DNA of 64,000 nucleotides from positions 866,032 to 930,031 of the forward strand of contig NZ_CP043006.1 of assembly GCF_008086345.1 (NCBI RefSeq), in the 5' to 3' direction. The first letter of the stretch is position 1, and each line of letters starts with the position of its first letter. The notes beneath the pieces were generated by a model. The model did not search any database and was not told the origin of the DNA. It saw nothing but the letters and a program-made list of their open reading frames with translations. Made by a program: the position numbers and the translations under genes. This document shows positions 17,222-26,270 of the stretch, one piece after another. Source of the stretch: Chitinophaga sp. XS-30 (GTDB taxonomy: Bacteria > Bacteroidota > Bacteroidia > Chitinophagales > Chitinophagaceae).

Positions 17222-18604
17222 CTATTGCACAAAAAACGGAATTACTGCACTGGCCACTTTGTTATGATCATCCTTTACATACACATACAAACGGTAGGCG
17301 CCGGCAGCCGGGGCCGTAAACGAGACGTTCGCATTGCCATTGGCGAGTATAAGGCCGGGCAATCCCGGATGGGGGCCGCCACCCGGACCGGCCCCTCCTT
17401 CCGGAACAATGGTCCATTCATATACAAGCGGATCTCCATCCGGATCAGCGGCCACCACTGCCGCTGCATACTGGGTACCGTTGGTGAGGTATATGGCATC
17501 TTCCGCATGCTGCCCCTGCAGCGTCATATTGTTCCGGGAAACAATTTCCGGAGCCCTGTTAGCAGGGTACCAGTCCGACCACACTCTTTTCATGATATCC
17601 GCTGCGCCAAAAGACCGGCCTTCGGTATTATGAAATCCAAACCAGGTGCGTACGGCGCCATGCGTCTGGTATCCCCAAACAAAAGCAAAGGACCCAAGGC
17701 AACCATTGATAAAGTTCGCTTTTATATGTTGATTATACGCGCTCCTGTATATTTCCGCTTTTTCAGTACTGGTTTGTTCCACCAATCCGCCCCAGGGTAA
17801 AATACGGCTCGGCTCCGGATTCATTTGCCAGGTGCCGCGCGGGCCGAATTCTGTGATCATGTAAGGTTTTTCCCAGCCTGCCGCCTGCAAATTGCCCAAT
17901 ACATTGGGAAGATTGGGTGCGTACATATTGATGGAAAGAATGTCCAGGTTAGGCGCCCTGCTTTTGATGGCGGCAATTTTTGCCTGGTCGGAATTAACAA
18001 GCATTGTTGTGACAGGATGGTTCCCGTCTTCCGTATGGATCATTGCAGCAATATCATCTACGGCATCCCAGAGTTTCAGGTTGGTATAGGAGGCATCCGC
18101 CTCATTTCCGATACCCCACATGAGTAAAGCCGGATGGTCCTTGTAAGCAAGCACCTGGTCCCGCAGGTTCTGCAACTGGAGCTGTACAGCTGCCGTATCG
18201 TTATAATCAAAATTGTCGGCCTCCCTGTTCACCCAAAGCCCAAGACATACGTTTATTCCATTGGCATATGCGGCATCCAGGATATCCTGCGTGTATTCGG
18301 TTACGCTGTAAGTTCTGATGGTATTGCCGCTGAAAGACTCCAGCATCGTGAGATAATAACCCGGATCGGCATTAATGGACTTGCTGGCGGCAACTCCTTT
18401 TACGATATAATTTTGCCCGTTGCGCTTCAGTTTCCATACCCCGCTTTCCTCCACCACAGTTACTAAAGCCGGCGTATCGATGGAAAGGCGGGAAGCCGCG
18501 ATCCGTTCAGACAAGGCCGCTGAATCGTTCATCATGTTATCAGACAGATTCCTGGTACAAGCTGCAAGCGATAGTAGCAGCACGAAAGAAAGCATCTTTT
18601 TCAT
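17222..18604 (-). CDS. GH-A clan glycoside hydrolase lipoprotein (GH2-type TIM barrel), copy 2
   Basis: Predicted surface or periplasmic glycosidase of 460 residues. Lipobox LSLAAC (Cys16) indicates a lipoprotein. A TIM-barrel catalytic domain (about 48-345) has the acid/base Glu168 in WGIGNEAD and the nucleophile Glu252 in ITEFGPRG, the GH-A clan arrangement seen in GH2 and GH5 enzymes; the usual GH2 beta-sandwich domains are missing. A C-terminal Ig/cadherin-like domain (about 355-460, AADPDGDPLVYEW) follows. It is closely similar throughout to the protein at 21563-22927. Last gene of the polysaccharide locus. Substrate unknown. Confidence 0.82.
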   Translation of the reverse strand: MKKMLSFVLLLSLAACTRNLSDNMMNDSAALSERIAASRLSIDTPALVTVVEESGVWKLKRNGQNYIVKGVAASKSINADPGYYLTMLESFSGNTIRTYSVTEYTQDILDAAYANGINVCLGLWVNREADNFDYNDTAAVQLQLQNLRDQVLAYKDHPALLMWGIGNEADASYTNLKLWDAVDDIAAMIHTEDGNHPVTTMLVNSDQAKIAAIKSRAPNLDILSINMYAPNLPNVLGNLQAAGWEKPYMITEFGPRGTWQMNPEPSRILPWGGLVEQTSTEKAEIYRSAYNQHIKANFINGCLGSFAFVWGYQTHGAVRTWFGFHNTEGRSFGAADIMKRVWSDWYPANRAPEIVSRNNMTLQGQHAEDAIYLTNGTQYAAAVVAADPDGDPLVYEWTIVPEGGAGPGGGPHPGLPGLILANGNANVSFTAPAAGAYRLYVYVKDDHNKVASAVIPFFVQ

Positions 18605-18615
18605 ACAGATTTTTT

Positions 18616-20205
18616 TTAGTTAACACCCATTCTTATATACTTCAGAAAACCTTCGGGATGTTCAAATCCCTCAAGTGTTTGCTGATGTGTTGTCCGGAAG
18701 AGGTCCCGGTGATCTTTTAAAGCAGGCGCGTAGGCAGGCAACAAGGCATCGTTCTCCATTTGCAATGGCCTTTTCCTCATATCGTACAGTTGTTCATGGT
18801 TGGTTTTCCCGCTCACGTATATTCCGTAATAAAAATCCCTCGTAACCATGCCCAGCCCGGTGGAGAACTCTACCGGGACCGCTGTTCTGTTCAGCCGCGC
18901 GCTGGCAGCATGCAGTAATGGAACGATACTCTTTCCTTCCCAATCCGGATCGGGCGGCGCTCCTGCCAGTTCAAAAACGGACGGAAGAAGGTCCAGCCCG
19001 TTGGATAACAGGTTTACGGTATCCACACGCGCTTTTTTAATGCCCGGATGACTTACGATAAACGGTATATGGCATACTTCATCAAAGAATAGCCCTTTCC
19101 CTGCCATCTGATGACTGCCCAGCTGTTCACCATGATCGCTGGTGAAAATGATAAAGGTGTTTTCTGCCAAGCCGCTTGCTTCGAGCCCATCGAGCAGTTG
19201 TCCCAGCTCACGGTCCACATCTTCCACAAAACGGCAATAAGCATACCGGTGGAGTAGCCAGTCGGTGGAGTCGTAATCATTCCGGTATCGCCCGAACGCG
19301 GCGGCCATACCGCTTGCCGCTTCCCCTTTTCCTGAAATAATACCGGGTTCGTTCCGCTGCGGCTGGTAGTTGTCCGGCAATGGCGGCGCCTGGCTCAGGT
19401 AGTAGTCAACAGGTTCATACCCGCCCGCCCCGGGGTATCCCTCCGGAATTTGCAGGTTCCTCAATACGGACGCCCGGAGTTTCGCCTTCCAGCCGCCGCC
19501 TTTTGTGCGGCTCATGATCTTCTCCATATCGAACCGGTTGTTTTTGATGTGCGCATAACAGATATCATGCGGGTTCATCAACGAAGTGATCATGAAAAAG
19601 GGCTGGCCGTTATTATCTTTTCTATGTTTGTTCAACGTTTCGATCGCCTTTGGCACACAATCTTCTCCCCTGTATTCTCTTTCACTTGCATACACCTCAA
19701 ATCCCATGTCCTCCGGAAGAAATGCATAACCCGGAGGGCCAAAATGCGTTTTTCCTCCATAGTAGGTTTTGTACCCCGACTGTTGCAGGCGTGTGGCCAC
19801 CTTCTTTTCCCGAACGTACTGTATCATATCCGTTTTTTTCGCGCCAGCCTCTTTCGGCACATGCACGCCAAACATACCCGGCCGTTTACCCGTAAGTAAA
19901 CTTATGCGTGCCGGAATGCATACCGGATTGATGGTGTAAGCCCGGTCGAAACGAACACCCATTCCGCACAACCGGTCCATATTGGGTGTTTTTACATATT
20001 TATTGCCCGCGGCAGCGATAAAATCCCAGTTAAGCTGATCGCTGATGACCACCAGGATATTGGGTTTACCGGGATTATCAGTTCCCTGAACGGAAAGCTT
20101 TTGCGCCTGCGCCTTTATCGTGAACAGGACTATTGCCGCCAGGCAGGATACACATAGCCGCAGCCATATTATCCGTTGTGCCGGACGATGTTGTACGTTC
20201 ATCAT
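18616..20205 (-). CDS. Exported sulfatase (S1 family)
   Basis: Formylglycine-dependent sulfatase of 529 residues that would remove sulfate esters from a glycan. The modification motif CIPAR (Cys96-Arg100) follows NPV and matches CxPxR; ISDQ (54-57) supplies metal ligands and FTSDHGEQLGSH the later metal/sulfate site. An N-terminal hydrophobic segment (about 14-35) ending KAQAQ is a signal peptide. It lies 11 bp upstream of the last glycosidase gene, so the locus probably processes a sulfated substrate. A separate maturase (anaerobic sulfatase-maturating enzyme or equivalent) would be needed; none is in the window. Confidence 0.9.
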   Translation of the reverse strand: MMNVQHRPAQRIIWLRLCVSCLAAIVLFTIKAQAQKLSVQGTDNPGKPNILVVISDQLNWDFIAAAGNKYVKTPNMDRLCGMGVRFDRAYTINPVCIPARISLLTGKRPGMFGVHVPKEAGAKKTDMIQYVREKKVATRLQQSGYKTYYGGKTHFGPPGYAFLPEDMGFEVYASEREYRGEDCVPKAIETLNKHRKDNNGQPFFMITSLMNPHDICYAHIKNNRFDMEKIMSRTKGGGWKAKLRASVLRNLQIPEGYPGAGGYEPVDYYLSQAPPLPDNYQPQRNEPGIISGKGEAASGMAAAFGRYRNDYDSTDWLLHRYAYCRFVEDVDRELGQLLDGLEASGLAENTFIIFTSDHGEQLGSHQMAGKGLFFDEVCHIPFIVSHPGIKKARVDTVNLLSNGLDLLPSVFELAGAPPDPDWEGKSIVPLLHAASARLNRTAVPVEFSTGLGMVTRDFYYGIYVSGKTNHEQLYDMRKRPLQMENDALLPAYAPALKDHRDLFRTTHQQTLEGFEHPEGFLKYIRMGVN

Positions 20206-20340
20206 AGTGCTTTCATTTAAGTGCTTAGCTAATTATCAACGTGTGCCTTTTACGCGCGTTTTACCGGTTGTTTGATAAAAACACTGTTCTATTACGCCTG
20301 ATTTCCTCAGGCATTCCCTGTATTTCCCTATGTGTCAATG

Positions 20341-21561
20341 CTATTTTTGCATTTTTATGTCCACCGTCAAATGGCCTGTATTGGCATTTGCGGACCTGGA
20401 CTTGACGTACAGCAGCCCATATTTGTTATCCGCCGTTTTAAATACGATCACATTGTTATCCGCCAGGCCGCCGGAAGATTCCTCTGCAGCACCGGCCGCA
20501 CCCGTATAAAGCGATGCTATATCGCTTGCGGCAGCCAGGTCGAAATCCTCCCGGCTTATCGGTATTTTCTTTATCAGGGTTTGGTTTCTTGTGGGCCAAT
20601 TGATCATTGCATCATCGCCGTAGGCAGCAGCGGTGTAAATAAACTCCGACACGGAAGCCAGTGTTGGCGAAGTGATATTGTATGCCCTGCTGGAACCGCT
20701 GTAAAAAACAATCAGATCTATATCGCCTGATTTTGAAGCGGAACCCGTGGTAGCGTACACTTCTCCGTTCGCGGCGTTAAAAAACGGTCCGTGCGCAGTG
20801 GATCGCTGCGCGCCCAGGTTCACATCAAAATATGCCGTAAAATCAGCTGTCTGGGAACGTTTGATATTTAATGCGAAATCCTTCCTTACTGTATTCCCCA
20901 TCACATCCATGACTTCTATCAGGAAGGGAATGGTTTTATCGGCATCCGCAGCCGTTGGCTGATAGGTAAAGCGGTAGCTGTCTTCTTTGGGATCGGTGAA
21001 AGTTTCTTTCGTTAAAGATGTGATCTCATTACCGTCAGCAAACGTTTTGATGTATTTGATGTCGTTCTCCGAAGTAACGGCAATATTAAAATCCGCTGTT
21101 TCATTATCCAGGATCTCAGCGGGGGCATCCTCCGGAATGGTGATCCGGATATCTGCCGGAGCCAGCTGGACATATATTGTAAAGTCTTTGCTGACCGACC
21201 GGCCTTCTTCATCAGCAACCACCAACCGGAAGATGAGGCTCTTCCCCACTTCATCTTTATCCAGGGCATAGGTGTACTGCACCGCGATCTTGTTATCTGC
21301 GGAAGCTGAAGCCGTGTGCAGTTCATTTTCATCCAGGTGCAGCACCGCTGTTTTCAAGGTACTGGTTGAATCGGTGGTGATCAGCAGATCAAATTCTATC
21401 TGATCCTTTGAAGTAACGGTCAGCGGCAACGTTACGTTCTGCGTAACTTTCGCGGAGAAAGCATCGTTTTGTACCACGAGGTTGTCTTCTTTTTTGCAGG
21501 CAACCAATGTCAGCACAGCAATAAAGAAGAGCAGTTTTAAAGGAATATTTTTCATCATCAT
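20341..21561 (-). CDS. Surface lipoprotein of the polysaccharide locus, Ig-like domains, unrecognised family
   Basis: Lipoprotein of about 406 residues: lipobox LTLVAC (Cys22 from the ATG at 21561), then two Ig-like modules (about 35-135 and 140-235, each ending in a KDF-type beta strand) and a C-terminal beta-rich domain (about 240-406). No catalytic motif is seen. Its place among SusC/D and glycosidase genes suggests a surface glycan-binding protein of the SusE/SusF kind; that role is inferred from context. The frame is open 4 codons further upstream (ATG at 21573), overlapping the preceding gene; the three ATGs at 21561, 21558 and 21555 are better placed. Confidence 0.65.
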   Translation of the reverse strand: MMMKNIPLKLLFFIAVLTLVACKKEDNLVVQNDAFSAKVTQNVTLPLTVTSKDQIEFDLLITTDSTSTLKTAVLHLDENELHTASASADNKIAVQYTYALDKDEVGKSLIFRLVVADEEGRSVSKDFTIYVQLAPADIRITIPEDAPAEILDNETADFNIAVTSENDIKYIKTFADGNEITSLTKETFTDPKEDSYRFTYQPTAADADKTIPFLIEVMDVMGNTVRKDFALNIKRSQTADFTAYFDVNLGAQRSTAHGPFFNAANGEVYATTGSASKSGDIDLIVFYSGSSRAYNITSPTLASVSEFIYTAAAYGDDAMINWPTRNQTLIKKIPISREDFDLAAASDIASLYTGAAGAAEESSGGLADNNVIVFKTADNKYGLLYVKSRSANANTGHLTVDIKMQK

Positions 21562-21562
21562 A

Positions 21563-22927
21563 CTAATTGACATAAAAAGGAATAACAGCGCTTGCTACTT
21601 TTTTATTGGCATCATCGGAAACAAAAACGATCAGCCTGTAGCCTCCCGTTTCTGATGGTGCTTTGAAGGCAATGCCGGACAACTTGTTATCGGTGATAAG
21701 TCCGGAAATACCCTCCGGCAAACTGCCATCCGAAGCGGCAGAACCTTCTTTCATGATCATCCAGGAATAGGTTAGGGGATCATTATCAGGGTCCGTAGCG
21801 ATAACGGAAGCTGTATTGCCGGAACCTTTCTCCACGGATATATTCTCTTCCGCTTTCCTGCCATTCATCAAGATCGCGTTCCTGTCCCGGATAACGGGGG
21901 CCCTGTTGGCGGGGTAGCTGCCCGTCCACGCGAACTGCATGGCATCCACCGCCGGGAATGTGTACCCCTTCTTATCCAAAAGACCAAACCAGGTGAGCAC
22001 TGCCCCATGCCTTTGGTATCCCCAGATAAATACGAACGAGCCAATACATCCGTTTGCCCGGTTATTTGAAATATGGTCCTGGTACGCTTGCAGGTAAGCA
22101 TCGGCCTTCTCCGTACTGGTTTGTTCCACCAGTCCTCCCCAATTCAGTATCCTTGTTGGCTCAGGCGCCATTTGCCAGGTGCCGCGCGGGCCAAATTCAG
22201 TGATCATATAAGGTTTTTGCCAACCGGCGGAAGCCAGGTTCGCCAGTACATTGGGCAGCGTTGGCGCATAGCTGTTCAAAGAAAGGATGTCTATTTCCGG
22301 CGCCATATCTGCCACCAGCCCTATTTTAGTAACGTCTGAATTGGACAATGCAACCGTTGTGGGATGATTAGGATCTACCTGGTGCACGAACTTCGCCACC
22401 TCATTTACGGCGGTCCATAGTTTTGTATTGGTATAACTTGCTTCTGCTTCATTGCCTATGGACCAGCATAACAACGCCGGATGATCCTTAAAACGCAGTA
22501 CCGCTTCTTTCATTTGCTCATGCTGCTGTTTAACCGCCGCTTCATTGTTGTAGTCGAAGCCATCCGTCTCCCGCTTCATGTACAAACCAAAATTCACGTA
22601 CAAGCCGGCTTTAAAGGCATCATCCAGTATCTTTTGCGAATCATCCGCCACACCATAGGTCCTTATGGTATTGGCGCCGAAGGCGGCGGCCTCGCCATAG
22701 AAATTATTGGCGCAAACCCCTTTTATAAAGTGTTCCGTTCCGTCAATGAACATTTTCCATGATCCGCCCGATTTTGAAAGCGTAACCTTGGCCGGAGGCG
22801 GCAGCTCCGTTTCTTCAAAGGAATTGCGGGGTATCGGGTAATCGTACCGTTTATTGCATCCGAAACAGAGCAATACAAACAGGCAGATCGCCCCTTTTCC
22901 GGTATAATATTTCAACCTGCTCATCAT
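21563..22927 (-). CDS. GH-A clan glycoside hydrolase lipoprotein (GH2-type TIM barrel), copy 1
   Basis: Predicted glycosidase of 454 residues with lipobox LLCFGC (Cys24). The TIM barrel (about 48-340) has acid/base Glu160 in WSIGNEAE and nucleophile Glu244 in ITEFGPRG; a C-terminal Ig/cadherin-like module (about 350-454, ATDPDNDPLTYSW) follows. It is a paralogue of the product of 17222-18604, sharing long identical blocks such as GPRGTWQM, GGLVEQTSTEKA and the C-terminal KVASAVIPF. Its start overlaps the stop of the FAD oxidoreductase gene, indicating one transcript. Confidence 0.82.
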   Translation of the reverse strand: MMSRLKYYTGKGAICLFVLLCFGCNKRYDYPIPRNSFEETELPPPAKVTLSKSGGSWKMFIDGTEHFIKGVCANNFYGEAAAFGANTIRTYGVADDSQKILDDAFKAGLYVNFGLYMKRETDGFDYNNEAAVKQQHEQMKEAVLRFKDHPALLCWSIGNEAEASYTNTKLWTAVNEVAKFVHQVDPNHPTTVALSNSDVTKIGLVADMAPEIDILSLNSYAPTLPNVLANLASAGWQKPYMITEFGPRGTWQMAPEPTRILNWGGLVEQTSTEKADAYLQAYQDHISNNRANGCIGSFVFIWGYQRHGAVLTWFGLLDKKGYTFPAVDAMQFAWTGSYPANRAPVIRDRNAILMNGRKAEENISVEKGSGNTASVIATDPDNDPLTYSWMIMKEGSAASDGSLPEGISGLITDNKLSGIAFKAPSETGGYRLIVFVSDDANKKVASAVIPFYVN

Positions 22928-24585
22928 TACTTTGATTTAGGATTAATATCAATTATCTGGCTGAGCGCATTCAGCCGTGGCGCCAACTGGTCGTACGGGA
23001 TATCCTGAACGGCCATATTCCCGTCAATGGCCATCGCGGCGGCAACAGCCGCGGACTGGCCCAGGACCATATACACCGGTTCCATCCTGATCGTGCTATA
23101 CGCCACATGTGAAGAAGATAAGCAGACGGGCACCAAGAGGTTCCCGCATTCATTCCGCTTCGGCGTTATTGATAAATAACTGATGGGATATGGCGTGGTG
23201 GCCTGAAAGATCGTTCCCTCGTACCTCAACTTCCCTTCCTCATCCACCACTTTCGAAACATAATGGCAATCCAGGGCATAAGTACCGACACCGATGGGAT
23301 AGGGTGCGGCAGTCCGGTTCTCCTTTACGACATTCTTTTCCGACATCACAAATTCGCCCACCATTCTCCTGGCTTCCCGCACATACATATGGTTGGGGAA
23401 ATTTCCGCTCTCCTCAAATTCATCTTTCGGCAATCCCCAGTCTTTCATTTCGTCCCTGATATGTTGCGGGACCCTGGGATCATGTTCCAGCAGCCACAAC
23501 ATGCCGAGCGCATAATTTTTATGCTGCTTTTCGATATCCCCTCTTTTTTTATACCCGGCTTCCGCATAGTCGTAACTGGCCCCGAAGAAATCCAGGTGAT
23601 TCGTATCCGTTTTCCGGTTGGGCATCGGCGTTAAAGTGATTATTTTCTGAAGCGTCAATGCCGGGTTCAGGTTAATATACCGTACGAGCACTTCATACAG
23701 GGAAGGATCATAATCTTCCGGTTGGGCTATTTTAATTCTATTGGCCGGGTCGTCAGTGAGTGTAAGGCGGTAGCAATAAGCCTGAACCTTTTTGTCCTGC
23801 GTACCCTGTGCACCCTGTACTTTTTTATCTATGTAAGGAAGGAGGCCCGACTTCGGATCAGCCGCTTTCCGGTAGGGGCTCACCTTGCTGAGATTAGTCC
23901 CCATCTCATAATTAATACGGTAACCGTTGAGGGTTTCCTGATATGTTCTATTATCCTCTCTGCCAACCGTGTAAGAAATACCGGCAGCCGCGAGCAGGTC
24001 GCCTTCATAAGAAGCGTCGATGAATATCCTGGCGTTCACGGTTTTACCGCTTTCCAGCGTGATCCTGCTGATCTGACGGTCGTTTTTCCTTACGCCTCTT
24101 TTACGCTTCAGGCGTTCATGCTGCCAGAGCGTTACACCGGCCTCTTTCAGCATATCCAGCATGATGCGTTCGGCTACTTTGGATTCATACACCCATTGCA
24201 TTTTGCGTTCATCATTCTTACCGGTGTAGGTCCTTTTCCTGGATTTTATAAAGAATTCCTCGCGGCCCTGGTTCTTCCAGACTTCGGGACGTAAATAGTA
24301 GTCGTATATTTTCTGATAGAACTCACGGGCAAGTCCGCCCACCATGTCATTACGGTTCATATCGGTAGCGGTAAGGCCTGATGTGACCAATCCGCCTACA
24401 TGCTGGTTTTTCGAGATCAGTACAACGCTTTTCCCAAGCCGCGCGCTTTGTATTGCCGCCATTACGCCGGCGGCGGACTCGCCATATACGCAGATATCAA
24501 AAGAATTTTCCCGGCTCTCTCCGTACATATTGCCTGTGGTCATTACCATCCACAGGAAAAGCAACGATTTAACGAATGTGTTCAT
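22927..24585 (-). CDS. Exported FAD-dependent oxidoreductase
   Basis: FAD-binding protein of 552 residues in the family of FAD-dependent oxidoreductases often found in Bacteroidota glycan loci (FAD_oxidored, pfam12831 type). A signal peptide (about 1-22) precedes the dinucleotide-binding segment FDICVYGESAAGVMAA (29-44; the glycine motif is GESAAG), then HVGGLVTSGL and, later, FIDASYEGDLLAAAG, both typical. Its carbohydrate substrate, if any, is unknown. It shares the base at 22927 with the following glycosidase gene, so the two are coupled. Confidence 0.8.
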   Translation of the reverse strand: MNTFVKSLLFLWMVMTTGNMYGESRENSFDICVYGESAAGVMAAIQSARLGKSVVLISKNQHVGGLVTSGLTATDMNRNDMVGGLAREFYQKIYDYYLRPEVWKNQGREEFFIKSRKRTYTGKNDERKMQWVYESKVAERIMLDMLKEAGVTLWQHERLKRKRGVRKNDRQISRITLESGKTVNARIFIDASYEGDLLAAAGISYTVGREDNRTYQETLNGYRINYEMGTNLSKVSPYRKAADPKSGLLPYIDKKVQGAQGTQDKKVQAYCYRLTLTDDPANRIKIAQPEDYDPSLYEVLVRYINLNPALTLQKIITLTPMPNRKTDTNHLDFFGASYDYAEAGYKKRGDIEKQHKNYALGMLWLLEHDPRVPQHIRDEMKDWGLPKDEFEESGNFPNHMYVREARRMVGEFVMSEKNVVKENRTAAPYPIGVGTYALDCHYVSKVVDEEGKLRYEGTIFQATTPYPISYLSITPKRNECGNLLVPVCLSSSHVAYSTIRMEPVYMVLGQSAAVAAAMAIDGNMAVQDIPYDQLAPRLNALSQIIDINPKSK

Positions 24586-24680
24586 GAGTTATTTTTAAAG
24601 TGATTTTGTTCTATGTCAGGCAAAAGCATCCCTGCGCCTTTTGAAAAGCCTCCGGCGCCAATGCGTCAAAAATTACTGTT

Positions 24681-26258
24681 CTAATTATACCCCGGATTCT
24701 GGGGGAAATTTTCGGCTCCCATATTGATGACCTCGGTCTCGGGTATGGGCCATCGTATGAAATGCGGGTTAGCCGGCAAGTTTGTTCTCCCCGGTAATGA
24801 GCTGCTTATTTCAGCATCGCCGGCATAGTTGGTCACTTGTGAGATCAGTATTCCCAATCTTTTCAGGAAGTACCAGCGCTGGCCTTCAAATGCCAGTTCG
24901 CGCGCCTGTTCATCGATGATGTTTTTCAATGACAGCGTGCCGGTAAAGGTGGTGTTGCCCGCCCGTTCCCAGGTTTTATTGAAATATCGTTTCGCCAGCG
25001 CCTGATCACCCTTCATCAAAGCGGCTTCAGCGCCCATGATATAGGTTTCCGCCAGGCGATAGAGAATAATATCCTTATAACTCCTGGTTTCCGAAGCCGC
25101 CCTTGTCCAGATATCGCCGTGTTTAATACAGCCCGGGTACACGAACCGGTTCTTCGTTCCGTTCTTGTAAAGCGGGAAATAAGCACCCGGCTGCACCGTT
25201 ACGGCGCCATAAGGTTTAGGATCGGGCGTCGTATTTTTATACTGGTGTATATAGAAGCTTTTGTAGCGGGCATCATTGGCGGTATCATACAGCGAGAACA
25301 GGTAGGGATTGGGCAGGCATCTGCCGTAAGTATAGCCCCAGTTCTCAAAACTGCAGGAATACTCCGCCGTTCCTCCTATCTCCTGGCGATAGGAAGCTAC
25401 ATAGAACGCGGCGAAAAGGTTTCCTTTCGGGGTGGCGTTAGAGAGGTTCCCTCCCGGATTCCGGCTCCACTGCTGTACCATCAATGCCTCTTTATGATTG
25501 AGATCGGCCGCGTTAAAAATATTCTCCAGCGGCTCCAGGCCGTAACTGCCCGACTGATCAATTTTGTTCACCTGGTCCAGCACCTCATCCCAATCCTTTT
25601 TCCAGAGCGCCGCTTTCGCTTTGATATGCCTTGCCGCGGCCTGGTTAAAGCGGCCTGGTTCCGAAGATAGCCAGGGCAGGTGCTCAATACTGTAATCCAG
25701 GTCTTCATACAGCAGGTTGAGCACTTCCTCATTGGTGGCCGCTTTATAATCCCTGGGAAAGTCAACGTTTTCCCAGGTAGTGGGCTCCGTATTCAGCCAT
25801 ATCCGGTCGTATGTGCGGTAAAGCAGGAAATAGGATTGCGCCCTGAAGCATTTTGCTTCAGCGATCGTGGCCTTCAGCGCATCGGTTTGCTCCAGCTTTT
25901 CACCTGCGTAAATTATTTCATTTGCCTTGCCGATGATCTGGTACATGGTCCTCCACATGAAGGCCACCTGGGAGGAGGAAGGTCTGAGGAAATTGGGATC
26001 GTACGTGCCGAAGTAATTCCCGGTCCCTCCGTTTGTTACCACCAGGTCCGTAGCTCTTTCCAGGGCGAAAACGGTAGCATCGTCATCCGAATAATAGCGT
26101 TGCAATGCATAGAGTGCATTCACCGCTAACTTCAAACCACCTTCACTGCTGTAAATATATTCGGCGGAATACCTTGTTTTGTTCTCTTCTTCCAGCAATT
26201 TGGAGCAGGAAGTGAATGCCACGGTGAACAATATAATGATCCGTATTGTGTGCTTCAT
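24681..26258 (-). CDS. SusD/RagB-family glycan-binding lipoprotein
   Basis: Surface lipoprotein of 525 residues that forms the lid on the SusC channel and captures the glycan. Lipobox FTSC (Cys18), then the helical TPR-like SusD fold: LALERATDLVV region, AKCFRAQSYFLLYRTY (about 135-150) and ARELAFEGQRWYFLKRLG (about 450-470) are classic SusD motifs. It follows the SusC gene by 12 bp, as SusC/D pairs do. Confidence 0.95.
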   Translation of the reverse strand: MKHTIRIIILFTVAFTSCSKLLEEENKTRYSAEYIYSSEGGLKLAVNALYALQRYYSDDDATVFALERATDLVVTNGGTGNYFGTYDPNFLRPSSSQVAFMWRTMYQIIGKANEIIYAGEKLEQTDALKATIAEAKCFRAQSYFLLYRTYDRIWLNTEPTTWENVDFPRDYKAATNEEVLNLLYEDLDYSIEHLPWLSSEPGRFNQAAARHIKAKAALWKKDWDEVLDQVNKIDQSGSYGLEPLENIFNAADLNHKEALMVQQWSRNPGGNLSNATPKGNLFAAFYVASYRQEIGGTAEYSCSFENWGYTYGRCLPNPYLFSLYDTANDARYKSFYIHQYKNTTPDPKPYGAVTVQPGAYFPLYKNGTKNRFVYPGCIKHGDIWTRAASETRSYKDIILYRLAETYIMGAEAALMKGDQALAKRYFNKTWERAGNTTFTGTLSLKNIIDEQARELAFEGQRWYFLKRLGILISQVTNYAGDAEISSSLPGRTNLPANPHFIRWPIPETEVINMGAENFPQNPGYN

Positions 26259-26270
26259 GACTTGTAAGTA

